From positions 3,410,001 through 3,474,000 of the forward strand of contig JAPYXD010000754.1 in the NCBI GenBank assembly GCA_030998225.1: 64,000 nt of DNA, given 5' to 3'. Positions 50,561 to 61,092 of this stretch are shown here, piece by piece (position 1 is the first letter of the stretch; each line of letters begins with the position of its first letter). The translations under genes and the position numbers were made by a program. Source of the DNA: Diplolepis rosae. Its lineage: Eukaryota > Arthropoda > Insecta > Hymenoptera > Diplolepididae. The notes beneath the pieces are model-generated. The model had not been told where the DNA came from, made no database searches, and saw nothing but the letters and a program-made list of their open reading frames with translations.

Positions 50561-50769
50561 TTAATATTATAATATTAATATTTAATTTAATAACTTTTCA
50601 ATCAAAACATTAAAATCAACAAAAATTATTAAAATATATACACATGTGTATCAAAATTCAAATAAAATTTTGTATTTTTTAAGATGAAAGTATTTTAAAG
50701 TTAATATAAGTTACTGAAAAAAACTTCCATTACATGTAATGGAAGATTAATACAAAAATTTCTAACAGT

Positions 50770-50915
50770 GTGACTGAAAATCAATCCGACTTAATCCGAA
50801 TCATTCTGACCCCGGATTGAGATGAATCGAAAACTTGATTCAGATTCATTCGGATTGGAGCGGAATAAACCGGAATAGCGTGGAGTAACATCCAATCCGA
50901 AAATTTTACCAGGGG
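50770..50915. repeat. AATCCGA repeat block E (short)
   Basis: Short run of AATCCGACTTAATCCGAATC and ATTCGGATTGGAGCGG words ending ..ATTTTACCAGGGG, the family end. Confidence 0.65.
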
Positions 50916-51489
50916 ATTTATTTACGGAATAAAAATATGTGGAATAATTGATCTTCATCTAACAGGAAGTGAACTCAAATATTCATAATCTCATCCTGCA
51001 CAAAGTGAATTAGGCTCAAGCCATAAATCATTGAAGCGGTCAGACAACCACAGTTTACAAATCAGATTTGCAATATATTTGATATATTGTATATTCCGAA
51101 ATTAATCATTACAGTCACATAAATAAAATAACATCAACTTTGCTTGACAAAATTTGATGAGATGTTAAAATAGAAATCTCAAAAACCATGGTAAAGTAGA
51201 AAAGATTAATTCTAATTCTTGAGCTGCGTTTAATGCTTAAAATTATTTAATTTTCATTACTGGCGTAACGGCCTCAAAATAAATTGTGTTCGGAAAGGAA
51301 AGGGGGCCCCTGGAAATAGAGCATTTTTGAGAGAAAAGAATGAACTTATTACGAGATTACAATCGTATTAATTAATCGATCATAAAAATTGTTCTTTTAT
51401 GGCATTAATAATGGGAACGTAGGAAACTTAAGGGATACAGCTGTTCGATAAACCAAACCAAAAAGTCACGTAAATGAAAAAAGGTCGTT

Positions 51490-52260
51490 TTGGCTTTTTT
51501 TTTAAATTTCAGCACCTTTACGAATTTTTAAACTAAAAATGTTGAATTTTTTGGACATTTTTTGGACATTTTTTGACTTTGAATAACTTTTTTCTTTTTT
51601 AACCAATTGTCATGATTCTTATGTATTTTGTTTCTTACAGGGTGTAGCAACTTTTTGGGCATAGAAAATAAGGTAACATGATTGAAAAAAAGTTACAAAT
51701 AAAATGAAATGAAAAAATTAATAAAAATATCCCAAAATATAAAAAAAAAATTTGTAGTTATTTTTTTTAGCTAGAGTGCTTTCCATATCCAAAATGTTGA
51801 TAATATATTGAAGAATAAATGGTAAAAATTTCAAAGGCCTGTGTCTAATACTTTAGATTTTATTCACACCCATTTTTGCAACAAACACGGAAAATCACAA
51901 CTTGCGGAAATGAAGTTTAAAGTAAAGTTTTGTAGTGAAGCTTTAATACTTACTATCAAAACTCCCCTGCTCCATACATGGTTCCTTTTTCAGCAATTTT
52001 GTTTTCTTCATAGGGATACCTGTTATATACTATTTTTCATATAATTCAGAAATATTAGTAAATAAATAAAGAAACTATTTTGTGTAAAAAGCTAATTTTC
52101 GATAAAAACGCGTTATTCGTAAATCGTAGTAACTTTTAATTTTATTTATTTTTCCAAGAAAAAAAATCAGATTGCCCTGAAAGATTGCACACACATTTAG
52201 AAAAGTATAGAGAATAAAAAAAAAACATTTTTGAAAAATGTCAAACAAATCAAAAATATA
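51490..52260. repeat. Dispersed AT-rich repeat, copy 2
   Basis: Matches 4440-5100 in order and orientation (TTTTTGACTTTGAATAAC, TGTAGCAACTTTTTGGGCAT, AACACGGAAAATCACAACTT). It lies between the two arms of the inverted-duplication nest. Confidence 0.7.
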
Positions 52261-52739
52261 TCAATTAAAGGTAGCGGATTCCTTTAACATCTCTATCCCC
52301 TCCCCCTAAGATTGGTAGCCCGTTGATCACGTGGAATACTTTATGGTTACGCCATTGATTTTCATGGTAAGGAGATGGAAGCTTTTATCATAAAATATAC
52401 GTTACTTAATAATACTATGTTCATGCGGGATACCCTCAGGGGATGTAAGAATAGTCTTTGCCCTTGAAAATAAAATTCATTCCTTCTCAACAATATTCCT
52501 AAAATTTTCACGAAAAGTCCTTATAAATATTCGACAGAAGAACCTCTGCAAGTCTCGCTTGGCAGACTTTCTACATAAATATCATATACCATTCTTGATC
52601 TCAGGAATCGTAAACGAGCACTTCTAAATAATTACTTTCATTTGAACAAATAAAATGAGGGAAACAAAATATTCAATGGAGTACTTCCTAAATTCTAAAT
52701 AGTAAAAACTCACTAATTCACAGTGAAAAACTACTGTAT

Positions 52740-53485
52740 CGAATGGTATAAGTCTTCCACAGAGAAATCAGTGGAATTCACCTGATTCCACCAGAGAGTG
52801 AAAATGAAAAAATAAATTCAATATGATTCAATAGAACGATGTAAGGTAACATAAAACAGAAGATAACAGAAAAGGTCGAAAATCCACCGGATTTAATTCG
52901 CTTTACTCCGATTCAATCCGAGACATTAATCCAAACCACATTTTCAATCCGATTCAATCTGAGCTCAGATTGATGTAAACCGAATTCCCAATTCAAATAA
53001 ATTCGAGGTCGGAATGAGTCGGATTCTTTCGAATTGATACGGATTAAAAACTCGGTTGAGATCAATCTGAGCTTGGACTGATTCGGATTGACTCGAATTG
53101 AAAACTTGGTTTGGATTAATTCAGATCAATAACTTGGATTGAATAGTATTAAGTCGGATTGATTTTTGACCGTTTTTCATCAAACGAGGTACAACAAATT
53201 TTTCGAGTTGTTTCGAAATGACTTCGAATGATTCGAAAACAGATCCCGGAAAAGCGGAAAAGCCCTAATTCAAACGAGTTACAAAACGTTTTTCGGATTG
53301 GTTCGGAACGATTTGCATTGGCTCGGATACAGATAACGGAATGAATCGGAATAGTTCTGATTGGCTCGGAATAAATTCCTATCCGATACTTTCGCCAGGG
53401 ATATTAATACAAAGAAAATTATGAAATAAGTCATAAAATACTACATTTTTTGAGTTTACAATAATTTGTCAAGTGAAAAAAGGTT
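52740..53485. repeat. AATCCGA repeat block F, inverted relative of D plus B end
   Basis: 52850-53275 is the inverted relative of block D. 53275-53485 is the inverted relative of the left 200 bp of block B with its flank. The join is at about CCCTAATTCAAACGAGTTACA. Confidence 0.85.
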
Positions 53486-53814
53486 AGAAAACTAATTTGG
53501 AAATGTTTTATTACTTTACACATGCAAATGTTAATATTTTTATACGTTTTAATATTCATAAACTAAAATAATTTTTAACAGTATAACTACTTAAAAATTC
53601 TCCTAATCTTGATAAGTTACCGTAACGTTCTCGATTACGTTATGCAATTTTAAATTACCGAGAATTTAAGAACTCTAAACACAAATTGAAATGCCGGTAA
53701 TATAGGAATCTAACCAGATGGTTAGGTTGGTCCGCGGCTTTAAAGCTGAGATACTTGATTCTTAATTTTTATTTCAATTACAGCATATTTAAAATTAAGA
53801 TACTTTCGTAACCT

Positions 53815-54150
53815 AAAATTATAATTAATTCGATTCATTCTGCTATAATCCGAGGCATCAATGCGAATTAATCCATATAAAGTTTTTAATCCGATCAGTC
53901 CGAGCTCGGATTGATCTAACCCGAATGAATCCGAGATCGGAATAATTCGGATTGAAAATTCTCTTTGGTTCAATCCGATCTCAGTTTCCTTCGGATTAAA
54001 GCAGAGTTAATTTGTTCAAGTCCGATTGGTTTTCTATCAAACGAGATACGAAACCTTTTTCCGATTAGTTCGGAAACAGATTTTGGAGTGACTTGGAATA
54101 GCTCTGATTCGCTCAGATTAAATTCCAATCCGAAACTTTCCCATATGTAA
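53815..54150. repeat. AATCCGA repeat block G, inverted relative of C
   Basis: The reverse complement matches 49557-49905. The tail after ..CCGAAACTTTCCCATATG (AAAATGAGGCATCGAATTC) recurs at about 56775-56815. Confidence 0.8.
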
Positions 54151-54503
54151 AATGAGGCATCGAATTCATAGTTTGTAAAATTAAATAAACGGTACTAAAA
54201 AAGTCTGTCTTCTCCTAAATGTTACGTCACAACTATGTAAATACTTACCTTGATCGAAGGTTCCTCGTTTTAAGTTAGTATCAAATGATCCTCGCTTAGG
54301 GATGAGGATAAGTCAATGAAAAGACACAATGATTATTAAATAATACAAATTAAATTTATTAAAATAATTGTAACTTGGAGTTTTTAAAAATGTCGATACA
54401 ATTGGTATGTAATTGGAGGCACAGGCTGGTTGGTTGGAAAAAGACAGAAGATAGAGAGTGAAGTACGGTACCTGTGAATGGTTTCCTTTTAATTAATCCG
54501 CAC

Positions 54504-54625
54504 AGGTGTGAGGAAGGCAGCAATATAATCCAATCGGTGTGAGGAAGACAGCAATATAATCCATTCGGTGTGAGGATGACTGCATAATATAATCCAATTG
54601 GTGTGAGGAAGACAACAATATTATC
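54504..54625. repeat. Four ~32-bp tandem units
   Basis: GGTGTGAGGAAGACAGCAAT-like units followed by ATAATCCAAT begin near 54505, 54536, 54567 and 54600. Confidence 0.8.
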
Positions 54626-54829
54626 TCACTTAGACACTGACTAAAATCCTTTCAAGGTTTTGAAAACGGACCACGGTAAATTTATGACTCTCAGGTCTTC
54701 ACACTGGTAAACTGCACGGTACAATTATCCCACGCTGAGAATCCTTTTAAAGTTTTTAGAAATTTGCCGCACTTAAATTCTGCTCACAAGACTAGTTTTA
54801 CCCTTGGCGGCGTGTCCTTATTATATTAT

Positions 54830-54890
54830 ATTTTTTGGTGACGTCACGCATTGCGCAGTTTCCCGCTGTGTGTGACGTAGTTATACCTCT
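54830..54890. promoter_or_regulatory. GC-richer segment with a CRE-like palindrome
   Basis: Holds TGACGTCA (in GGTGACGTCACGC) and a second half-site GTGTGACGTAG within 50 bp, followed by GC-rich DNA to 55020. Could be a promoter for the + strand ORF at 55106, or part of the mobile element's surroundings. Confidence 0.25.
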
Positions 54891-55105
54891 CTTTTCAATA
54901 GGTGGCTTTCTCTCCCTTTTAGTAATTTCCCCAGATTTTTCTCTAGACCTAGCCTGTGCCTATTGGCAATGAAAACTACCACCGCGGGCAAAGAGGCGCG
55001 CGTGTCGCGAAACAAATATGGCCGGCAGTGGTATACATTTTTCTACAGCTGCATATGGATAAGTTCACAAAAAACATATAATGAAAATGGTTAAGTTTTT
55101 AAAAA

Positions 55106-55315
55106 ATGTTAACTCTGCAGCTACATACACTGTGTGAATTTGCGAATGCCATACCGTCCTCAAGAAACCTAATAGAAGGTCAGAAAGTGGTGAATTCTGA
55201 CATAATTATAATGAGTGGCGTGACTAGCAGAAGCAATGAAAGCATTGAGTTGTTCGCATTATGTCTTCAAACAAGTGCATTAACGTCAGGGCCACACACA
55301 ATTACTGGCACACTA
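55106..55315 (+). pseudogene. Fragment resembling SWIM/YqaJ-associated repeat-borne proteins
   Basis: About 70 residues are open on the + strand. They include NLIEGQKVVNSD, IIMSGVTSRS and FALCLQTSALTSGPHTI. I recall a similar block (LIE..KV..G.., CGITS, LCLQTSAL) upstream of SWIM-type zinc fingers in insect and cnidarian proteins that also carry YqaJ-like nuclease domains. This is a memory-based match. No SWIM cysteines follow, because past 55316 the frame runs antisense to the THAP ORF. The piece therefore looks cut off and joined to an inverted THAP exon. Confidence 0.35.
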
Positions 55316-55319
55316 AAAA

Positions 55320-55592
55320 TCAACGATTTGAACAATAATTATCTGGACCGAAGTGCTTTGAGCAAATTACCACTTGCTTGCTCTGATCTTTTATTTTTAA
55401 TCTTCTAAGCCACTCTGCTCTTTTGTCGACAATTTCAAGGCTTCCGAACAAATTTTTGATTTCAATATTAATTCCACTCTCTGGCACTTCATGGAAACTT
55501 AAGTTCTTATTTTTGTTCATTCTCGAGTCACAACCTTTTACACAACATTTTGTTCTGCACTCCGATTTTCGCTGTTGAGGTGAAAATTCCAT
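55320..55592 (-). CDS. THAP-type zinc-finger ORF (partial or broken gene)
   Basis: The 90-residue ORF has the THAP C2CH DNA-binding module: C16-x4-C21, the conserved SFHEVP with P37, W61, then CSKHF with C77, H80 and F81. THAP domains occur in transcription factors and in the DNA-binding end of P-element-like and related transposases. The ORF stops just after the module (PDNYCSNR), so either an exon junction lies near 55330 or the gene is truncated. On the opposite strand a second ORF converges on the same point. Both lie between inverted copies of an 18-22 bp sequence, which suggests a mobile-element remnant rather than a host gene. Domain call is solid; gene status is not. Confidence 0.7.
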   Translation of the reverse strand: MEFSPQQRKSECRTKCCVKGCDSRMNKNKNLSFHEVPESGINIEIKNLFGSLEIVDKRAEWLRRLKIKDQSKQVVICSKHFGPDNYCSNR

Positions 55593-56085
55593 TTTGAAAA
55601 CTCAAGAGGAATGAATTAAGATAGATAGGCCACAAGATATATGCTCTTTTAAAAACACTTTTATTAAGTTTATTGGCAGAATAATATTAAATTTCCATAT
55701 GTCAACGTTAATGAATGTATACCACTGTCGGACATTATTATTGGTTTATGTTGCGGCCGGTGGTGTCGCATGCTAATTTTAAACTCCCAATAGTACATTC
55801 AAATACGTCGCGGGACGTGACATAAATAACAACTTATTTTTTTTTGAAAAATGTATATAGTAATAAACGTTCAGAAGTAGACAGGCAATGTCAGAAATGA
55901 TTATGAGAAATGGAATTTTAAAATTAATTTTTGCTTTAAGAAGAAAATGTGTTCTATTACCCCGGTAATTTACCTGTTCTGGAGAACGTCACCGAGAAGG
56001 CAACTTTAAAATAAATCACATCATATTAAATTAATCTAATTTATATTGATTTTTTTATTTTTTTATATTGATTTATATTGATTAT

Positions 56086-56332
56086 ATATCAATTTTTACT
56101 ATAGTACTTTTCAATTTAGGGAAAAACGTATCACTTTGAGAATTTTTGTTAGTAAGAATACTAAACTTTAGAAGAATGATATGAAACTTTAGTATAAACT
56201 ATAGCAAAATTTGCTATAAACTATGTTGAAGTTTCATATTATTATTATAAAGTATAGTATTTTTACTAACAAAAATTCTCAAAGTGATACGTTTTTCCCT
56301 AAATTGAAAAATACTATAGTAAAAATTGATAT
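56086..56332. mobile_element. Near-perfect ~245-bp palindrome
   Basis: Left arm ATCAATTTTTACTATAGTAC, TTTAGGGAAAAACGTATCAC, TTTTTGTTAGTAAGAATACT is repeated inverted on the right with almost no change; the centre is near 56205. A recently made snap-back MITE is likely. Confidence 0.8.
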
Positions 56333-56344
56333 AAAAAGTTTCTC

Positions 56345-56970
56345 CGTGTATCCAAACCTATTTATAAACCTTTTTTAGACAATTTAGAATCCCTGGCGAA
56401 AGACTCGGATAGGAATTCATTTCGAGCCAATCAGAACTATTCCAATATCTGTATCTGAGCCAATGCGAATTATTCCGGACCAATCCGAAAAGCGTTTTGT
56501 ATCTCGTTTGATACAAAACGGTAAAAAATCGATCCGACCTAATCCGAAGTAATCCGACGCAACTATCCGAATGAATCTGAACCAATCTGAAACCAAGTTT
56601 TCAATCCGAATTAATCCATATAAAGTTTTTAATCCGATCAGTCCGAGCTCGGATTGATCTAAAGCGAATGAATCCGAGATCGGAATAATTCGGATTGAAA
56701 ATTCTCTTTGGTTCAATCCGAGTTCAGTTTCATTCGGATTGAAGCAGAGTTAATCAGTTTAATTCCAATCCCAAACTTTCCCATGTGCAAAATGAGGCAT
56801 CAAATTTATAGTTTGTCTATTAAAATTAATAAGATGTTTAAAGCGCGTTTAGCATCGAATGAGATTGAAAACAACTTGTTTTTCGGATTGGCTCGAATTG
56901 TCGCTGTAACAGACTCTTGATTGGCGCGTATTTGGTGAAAATAAAATCCTATCCGAAATATTCTACCAAA
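56345..56970. repeat. AATCCGA repeat block H, hybrid of B and G types
   Basis: 56345-56600 is the inverted relative of 49255-49525, including non-repeat flank. From TTAATCCATATAAAGTTTTT (about 56610) it continues as the direct relative of block G with an internal deletion. Confidence 0.8.
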
Positions 56971-57289
56971 ATCATTGTTAAAGTCACACTTTGTCTCTAC
57001 CGAACTGAGATTCTTTTCCTCAAATTTCATAAACTCAAACAATTGCTCATTAATGTGTAACAATCTTCCTCTCCATCTTCCCTATTCTACCGAAAACTAT
57101 ATTAAAAATCAAAAATCAAGCTTCCAATCTAAAACTCGAGCCACACACTTGATATTCCACCGTTAAAAGTGGTTTTCAATCGACCACTATCGAAGGCAGG
57201 ATCGATTTTAGATTTTCCTTTGTCAAAGTGATTTTAAGCAGAAGCGATTTTTTTATCTTATTTTGGAGGATGTCCAAATTCAACGCGAT

Positions 57290-57720
57290 TTTGCATTTTA
57301 TGCTTTTACCTCTTTTCGAGTTTCCACGATCCGTCGATGCGGAACGGGAGAAATAAAGCCAGGGAGAAAGAACCAGCAGAGTAGAAATGTAGCGTAGAGA
57401 TGGTTTGGGGATAAAACAGTGGTGCCGTGAAGAGGGAAAACTGTAGGTTCGTGGGCATAACGTCGTTATGCAGATAATACACAAGGAAACGCGTATTATG
57501 CCGCGAAACTGAGAAAGTTCTTGCACGCGTCCGCAGCGTACAGCTGCTGCAATGGCTGGTCGCATCGACCCGGCTTTTGCAAAGATAACATCTCCGCTTA
57601 TGAGGCATAGCTTATCTCCGCCTTGCCGTAGATCTTTCGGTGCACAGAAGCCGCATTATACCCATTGCCCGGGCAGACTCTCCTTTATAATCCATTACAG
57701 CTTCTAAAACACCCAACACT
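57290..57720. other. GC-richer unique block of unknown role
   Basis: Complex sequence (GCATCGACCCGGCTTTTGC, CGTCCGCAGCGTACAGCTGC, CATTGCCCGGGCAGACTC) with no repeat structure. On the minus strand a 129-codon ORF (57565-57176) is open, but its composition is unlike a folded protein and it has no known motif. A conserved non-coding element or distal promoter is likelier. Confidence 0.3.
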
Positions 57721-58007
57721 CCCAGTTTCTCCGAGCTCTAGCAAGAACCTCTATGTACTATCAGTCTAGCAAAGCTTCTCAAAGTTATCGAATCCTCAGA
57801 ACTGTCAGGAACCACTAATGCATTCAGTATGGATCAACAATGGCGCAGAGATTATCTACAAAATTATAAGATAAATTTTCATTTACTCCCTCTATAGACA
57901 CTAGTCAAAATATTTTACTGCAATTTTAGTATTTGTATGTGGATCGTTGTCAAAAAGATGTGAAATTTTCAATATCAATTATTAGGGATTAAAATAATTT
58001 CAGAGTT

Positions 58008-59885
58008 AAGGTAGTTGATCCACGAAAATTAGACCTCAGGGAAAAATGGATAATTTTGAATTCATGAATAGCAATATTATTATTGAAGGGCTATTTAGGA
58101 AGAGAAAAGATTAATTTACATGAAAAAAATTTGAAACACAAAAAAATAATTTTATTAATAAATTTTATTTCTGCACCAACTTTTTTTCTTATCGCTTCTT
58201 ACCAAATTTTAAAAAATTATGCGATTTTAATGAATTACAAATCACTTTTTCAAGAAAAATATTCCCTACAACTTAACCATTTCCAATTTTCGAAAATTAA
58301 TAAATTATTATCAAATTCAGCAATTTGTTTATAAAAATTTCGTTTTGGAAAATGTTTTTTTAATGGTTTCAGCCATTGAAGAATTTATTTTTAAAAATCA
58401 GAAACCGTGAAGTTGTGGGAAATTTTTTCTCTGGAAAAATGATTCATGATTTATTAGAATCGCATAATTTTTTAAAATTTGGTAAGAAGCGATAAGAAAA
58501 AAAGTTGGGTCAAAAATAAAATTTATTAATAAAATTATTTTTCTGTGTTTAGAATTGTTTTCATGTAAATTAATCTTTTCTCTTCCAAAATAGTCCTCCA
58601 ATAATAATATTGTTATTCTTGAAAGCAAAATTATCTATTTTTGTCTGAGGTCTAATTTTTGTGGATGAAAACTACATTGAGGGGATCTGTCACTTTTAAG
58701 GTAGTTGATCCACAAAAATTAGACCTCAGACAAAAATAGATAATTTTGCTTTCAAGAATAACAATATTATTATTGGAGGACTATTTTGGAAGAGAAAAGA
58801 TTAATTTACATGAAAAAAATTTGAAATACAGAAAAATAATTTTATTTCTGCACCAACTTTTTTTCTTATCGCTTCTTACGAAATTTTAAAAAATTATGCG
58901 ATTGTAATGAATTACAAATCACTTTTTCAAGAAAAAGGTTCCCTACAACTTAACCATTTCCAATTTTCGAAAATTAATAAATTATTATCAAATTCAGCAA
59001 TTTGTTTCTAAAAATTTCGTTTTGGAAAATGTTTTTTTAATGGTTTCAGCCATTGAAGAATTTATTTTTAAAAATCAGAAACCGTGAAGTTGTGGGAAAT
59101 TTTTTCTCTGGAAAAATGATTCATAATTTATTAGAATCGCATAATTTTTTAAAATTTGGTAAGAAGCGATAAGAAAAAAAGTTGGGTCAAAAATAAAATT
59201 TATTAATAAAATAATTTTTCTGTGTTTAAAATTGTTTTCATGTAAAATAATCTTTTCTCATTCAAAATTGCCTTCCAATAATAATATTGCTATTCTTGAA
59301 AGCAAAATTATCTATTTTTGCTTGAGATCTAATTTTTGTGGATGAAAACTACATTAAGGGGACCTGTCACTTTTAAGGTTGTTGATCCACGAAAATTAGA
59401 CCTCAGGGAAAAATGGATAATTTTGCTTTCAAGAATAACAATATTATTATTGGAGGACTATTTTGGAAGAGAAAAGATTAATTTACATGAAAAAAATTTG
59501 AAATACAGAAAAATAATTTTATTAATAAATTTTATTTTCGCACCAACTTTTTTTCTTATCGCTTCTTACCAAATTTAAAAAAATTATGCGATTTTAATAA
59601 ATTACAAATCACTTTTTCAAGAAAAAGATTCCCTACAACTTAACCATTTCCAATTTTCGAAAATTGATAAACTATTATCAAATTCGGCAATTTGTTTATA
59701 AGAATTTTGTTTTGGAAAATTGATTTTTAATGGTTTCAGCTATTAAAGAATTTATTCCCAAAAATTGAGAACTGTAAAGTTAAGATTCTTTCTCCTGAAA
59801 AAATTATCCGTAATTTATTAGAATCACAGAATTTTTTAAAATTTAGTATGAAGCGATAAGAAAAAAATTTAATTTTTCGCCAATT
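58008..59885. repeat. Three tandem copies of a ~680-bp palindrome
   Basis: AAGGTAGTTGATCCACGAAA begins units at 58008, 58698 and 59375 (spacing 690 and 677). Each unit reads outward to ..TGAGGTCTAATTTTTGTGGATG, so its halves are reverse complements; TTATCGCTTCTTACCAAATTT and its complement mark both arms. The third unit decays near 59885. Confidence 0.85.
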
Positions 59886-59924
59886 TTTGACTCCTTTATC
59901 CCACTGTGGACAGACGTGTAATTT

Positions 59925-60070
59925 TAAAGACCCCCCCCCCCCCCCACACACACACACACACACACACACTCTGTTCACGTGGACATATTTTATGAAAATA
60001 TAAATAATCAGTAATATTTTTTAGGGAAACGTGTGTCCACGTGGTTTCTGCCCCCCCCCCCCCCCCCCAA
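59925..60070. repeat. C homopolymers and AC microsatellite between inverted CCACGTG words
   Basis: Two C-runs (59931-59945 and about 60051-60068), the first followed by ACACAC. GTCCACGTG words flank. The AC and C tracts explain the glycine- and valine/cysteine-repeat ORFs on the minus strand. Confidence 0.75.
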
Positions 60071-60079
60071 CTGTCCACG

Positions 60080-61048
60080 TGCTATATGTATGGCCTCTTA
60101 GGGAACACATTCTCATCGTAATACTCGCGCTTCGCGCTCGATTTTTACTTTATATCTATTCCCTAGTAACACATTTTGTATGCAAAAGTTTTTTATCTTG
60201 ACAGATTTATGTAAAGTTTATGCAAGATTGCGCCCGTCATTTGTCATTACACGCAGAATTTATGCAAATCTAGCGCGAAATTTGAAATAAATTATTATTT
60301 TTTAATATTTTTACTTTAAAATGAAAAATATAAAGAAAATAATTTCCATCAAGATTTGAAGAATAGGACATTTTTTTCCTCGGAAGTAATTTTTATCCCT
60401 TGATATTTTTTGTACCTCCTTTCTTTTCTTGTATTGATAATGAAAAGGTTTGAAAAGAATAAAAATACGAGGTCATTAGAGATCTAATTTGAATCAGTAG
60501 TTAGAAATACCACGAAGTGTTTCTAGCCGGCTGCTGGCTGGCACAGATCGTTGTAATTTGTTGGATCTTAATGCATGGAACTTCTATGCACAGCGTTGAA
60601 CTTGATGATAAATGAATTTTGAACTTGAGAACGGGTACGTAGGAAATTACCTAAGTCACGACAAATGTGCAAAATGGACGTAAAGATAGTCGACTAAAGA
60701 TCTGCATTGTTAGGAAATGTTCGGGCGAATCCTATTGTTACGGAACATGGTTATTTCTACTACGTAACATCTACCTAACAGTCATCTTCTATTTTCTATA
60801 TTATATATTAATATTTACATATGTATTATGTTATTTTATATTATATATCATTTTATACATACATATTATGTATGTATAATATATATATAATATATAATAT
60901 ATATAATATTATTTCTGGATGTATTTTTGAAAATACTAAACATTTTAATTCCTTCAAAAATAAATGAAAAATTTAAAAAAATTCATTTAACAGAGGAAAA
61001 TATTCTACAAATTCGCTATTAAGATAATTATTCTTATTTTTAGCAAAA

Positions 61049-61092
<44 letters not shown>

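Larger units (their letters stand above)
55018..55735. mobile_element. Small TIR-bounded element carrying the THAP ORF
   Basis: At 55018-55039 the sequence holds CCGGCAGTGGTATACATT after ATGG. At 55714-55735 the reverse complement reads the same with two differences in 22 bases. The two face each other across ~700 bp containing the THAP ORF and the SWIM-like fragment. No clear target-site duplication is visible, so the class is undecided; hAT-like or P-like are both possible. Confidence 0.5.

Noticed and set aside
48958..57000. ORFs reading IRIIPISDSFGL-like peptides as a protein family
   Set aside because: They are translations of the AATCCGA/TCGGATT heptamer repeat in several frames and both strands.
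57176..57565. 129-codon minus-strand ORF as a gene
   Set aside because: No recognisable domain, no splice context, mixed R/S/C/L composition typical of antisense or chance frames in a GC-richer block.
59736..60078. Glycine-rich ORFs with VCVCVC runs
   Set aside because: They are products of the C homopolymers and the AC microsatellite.
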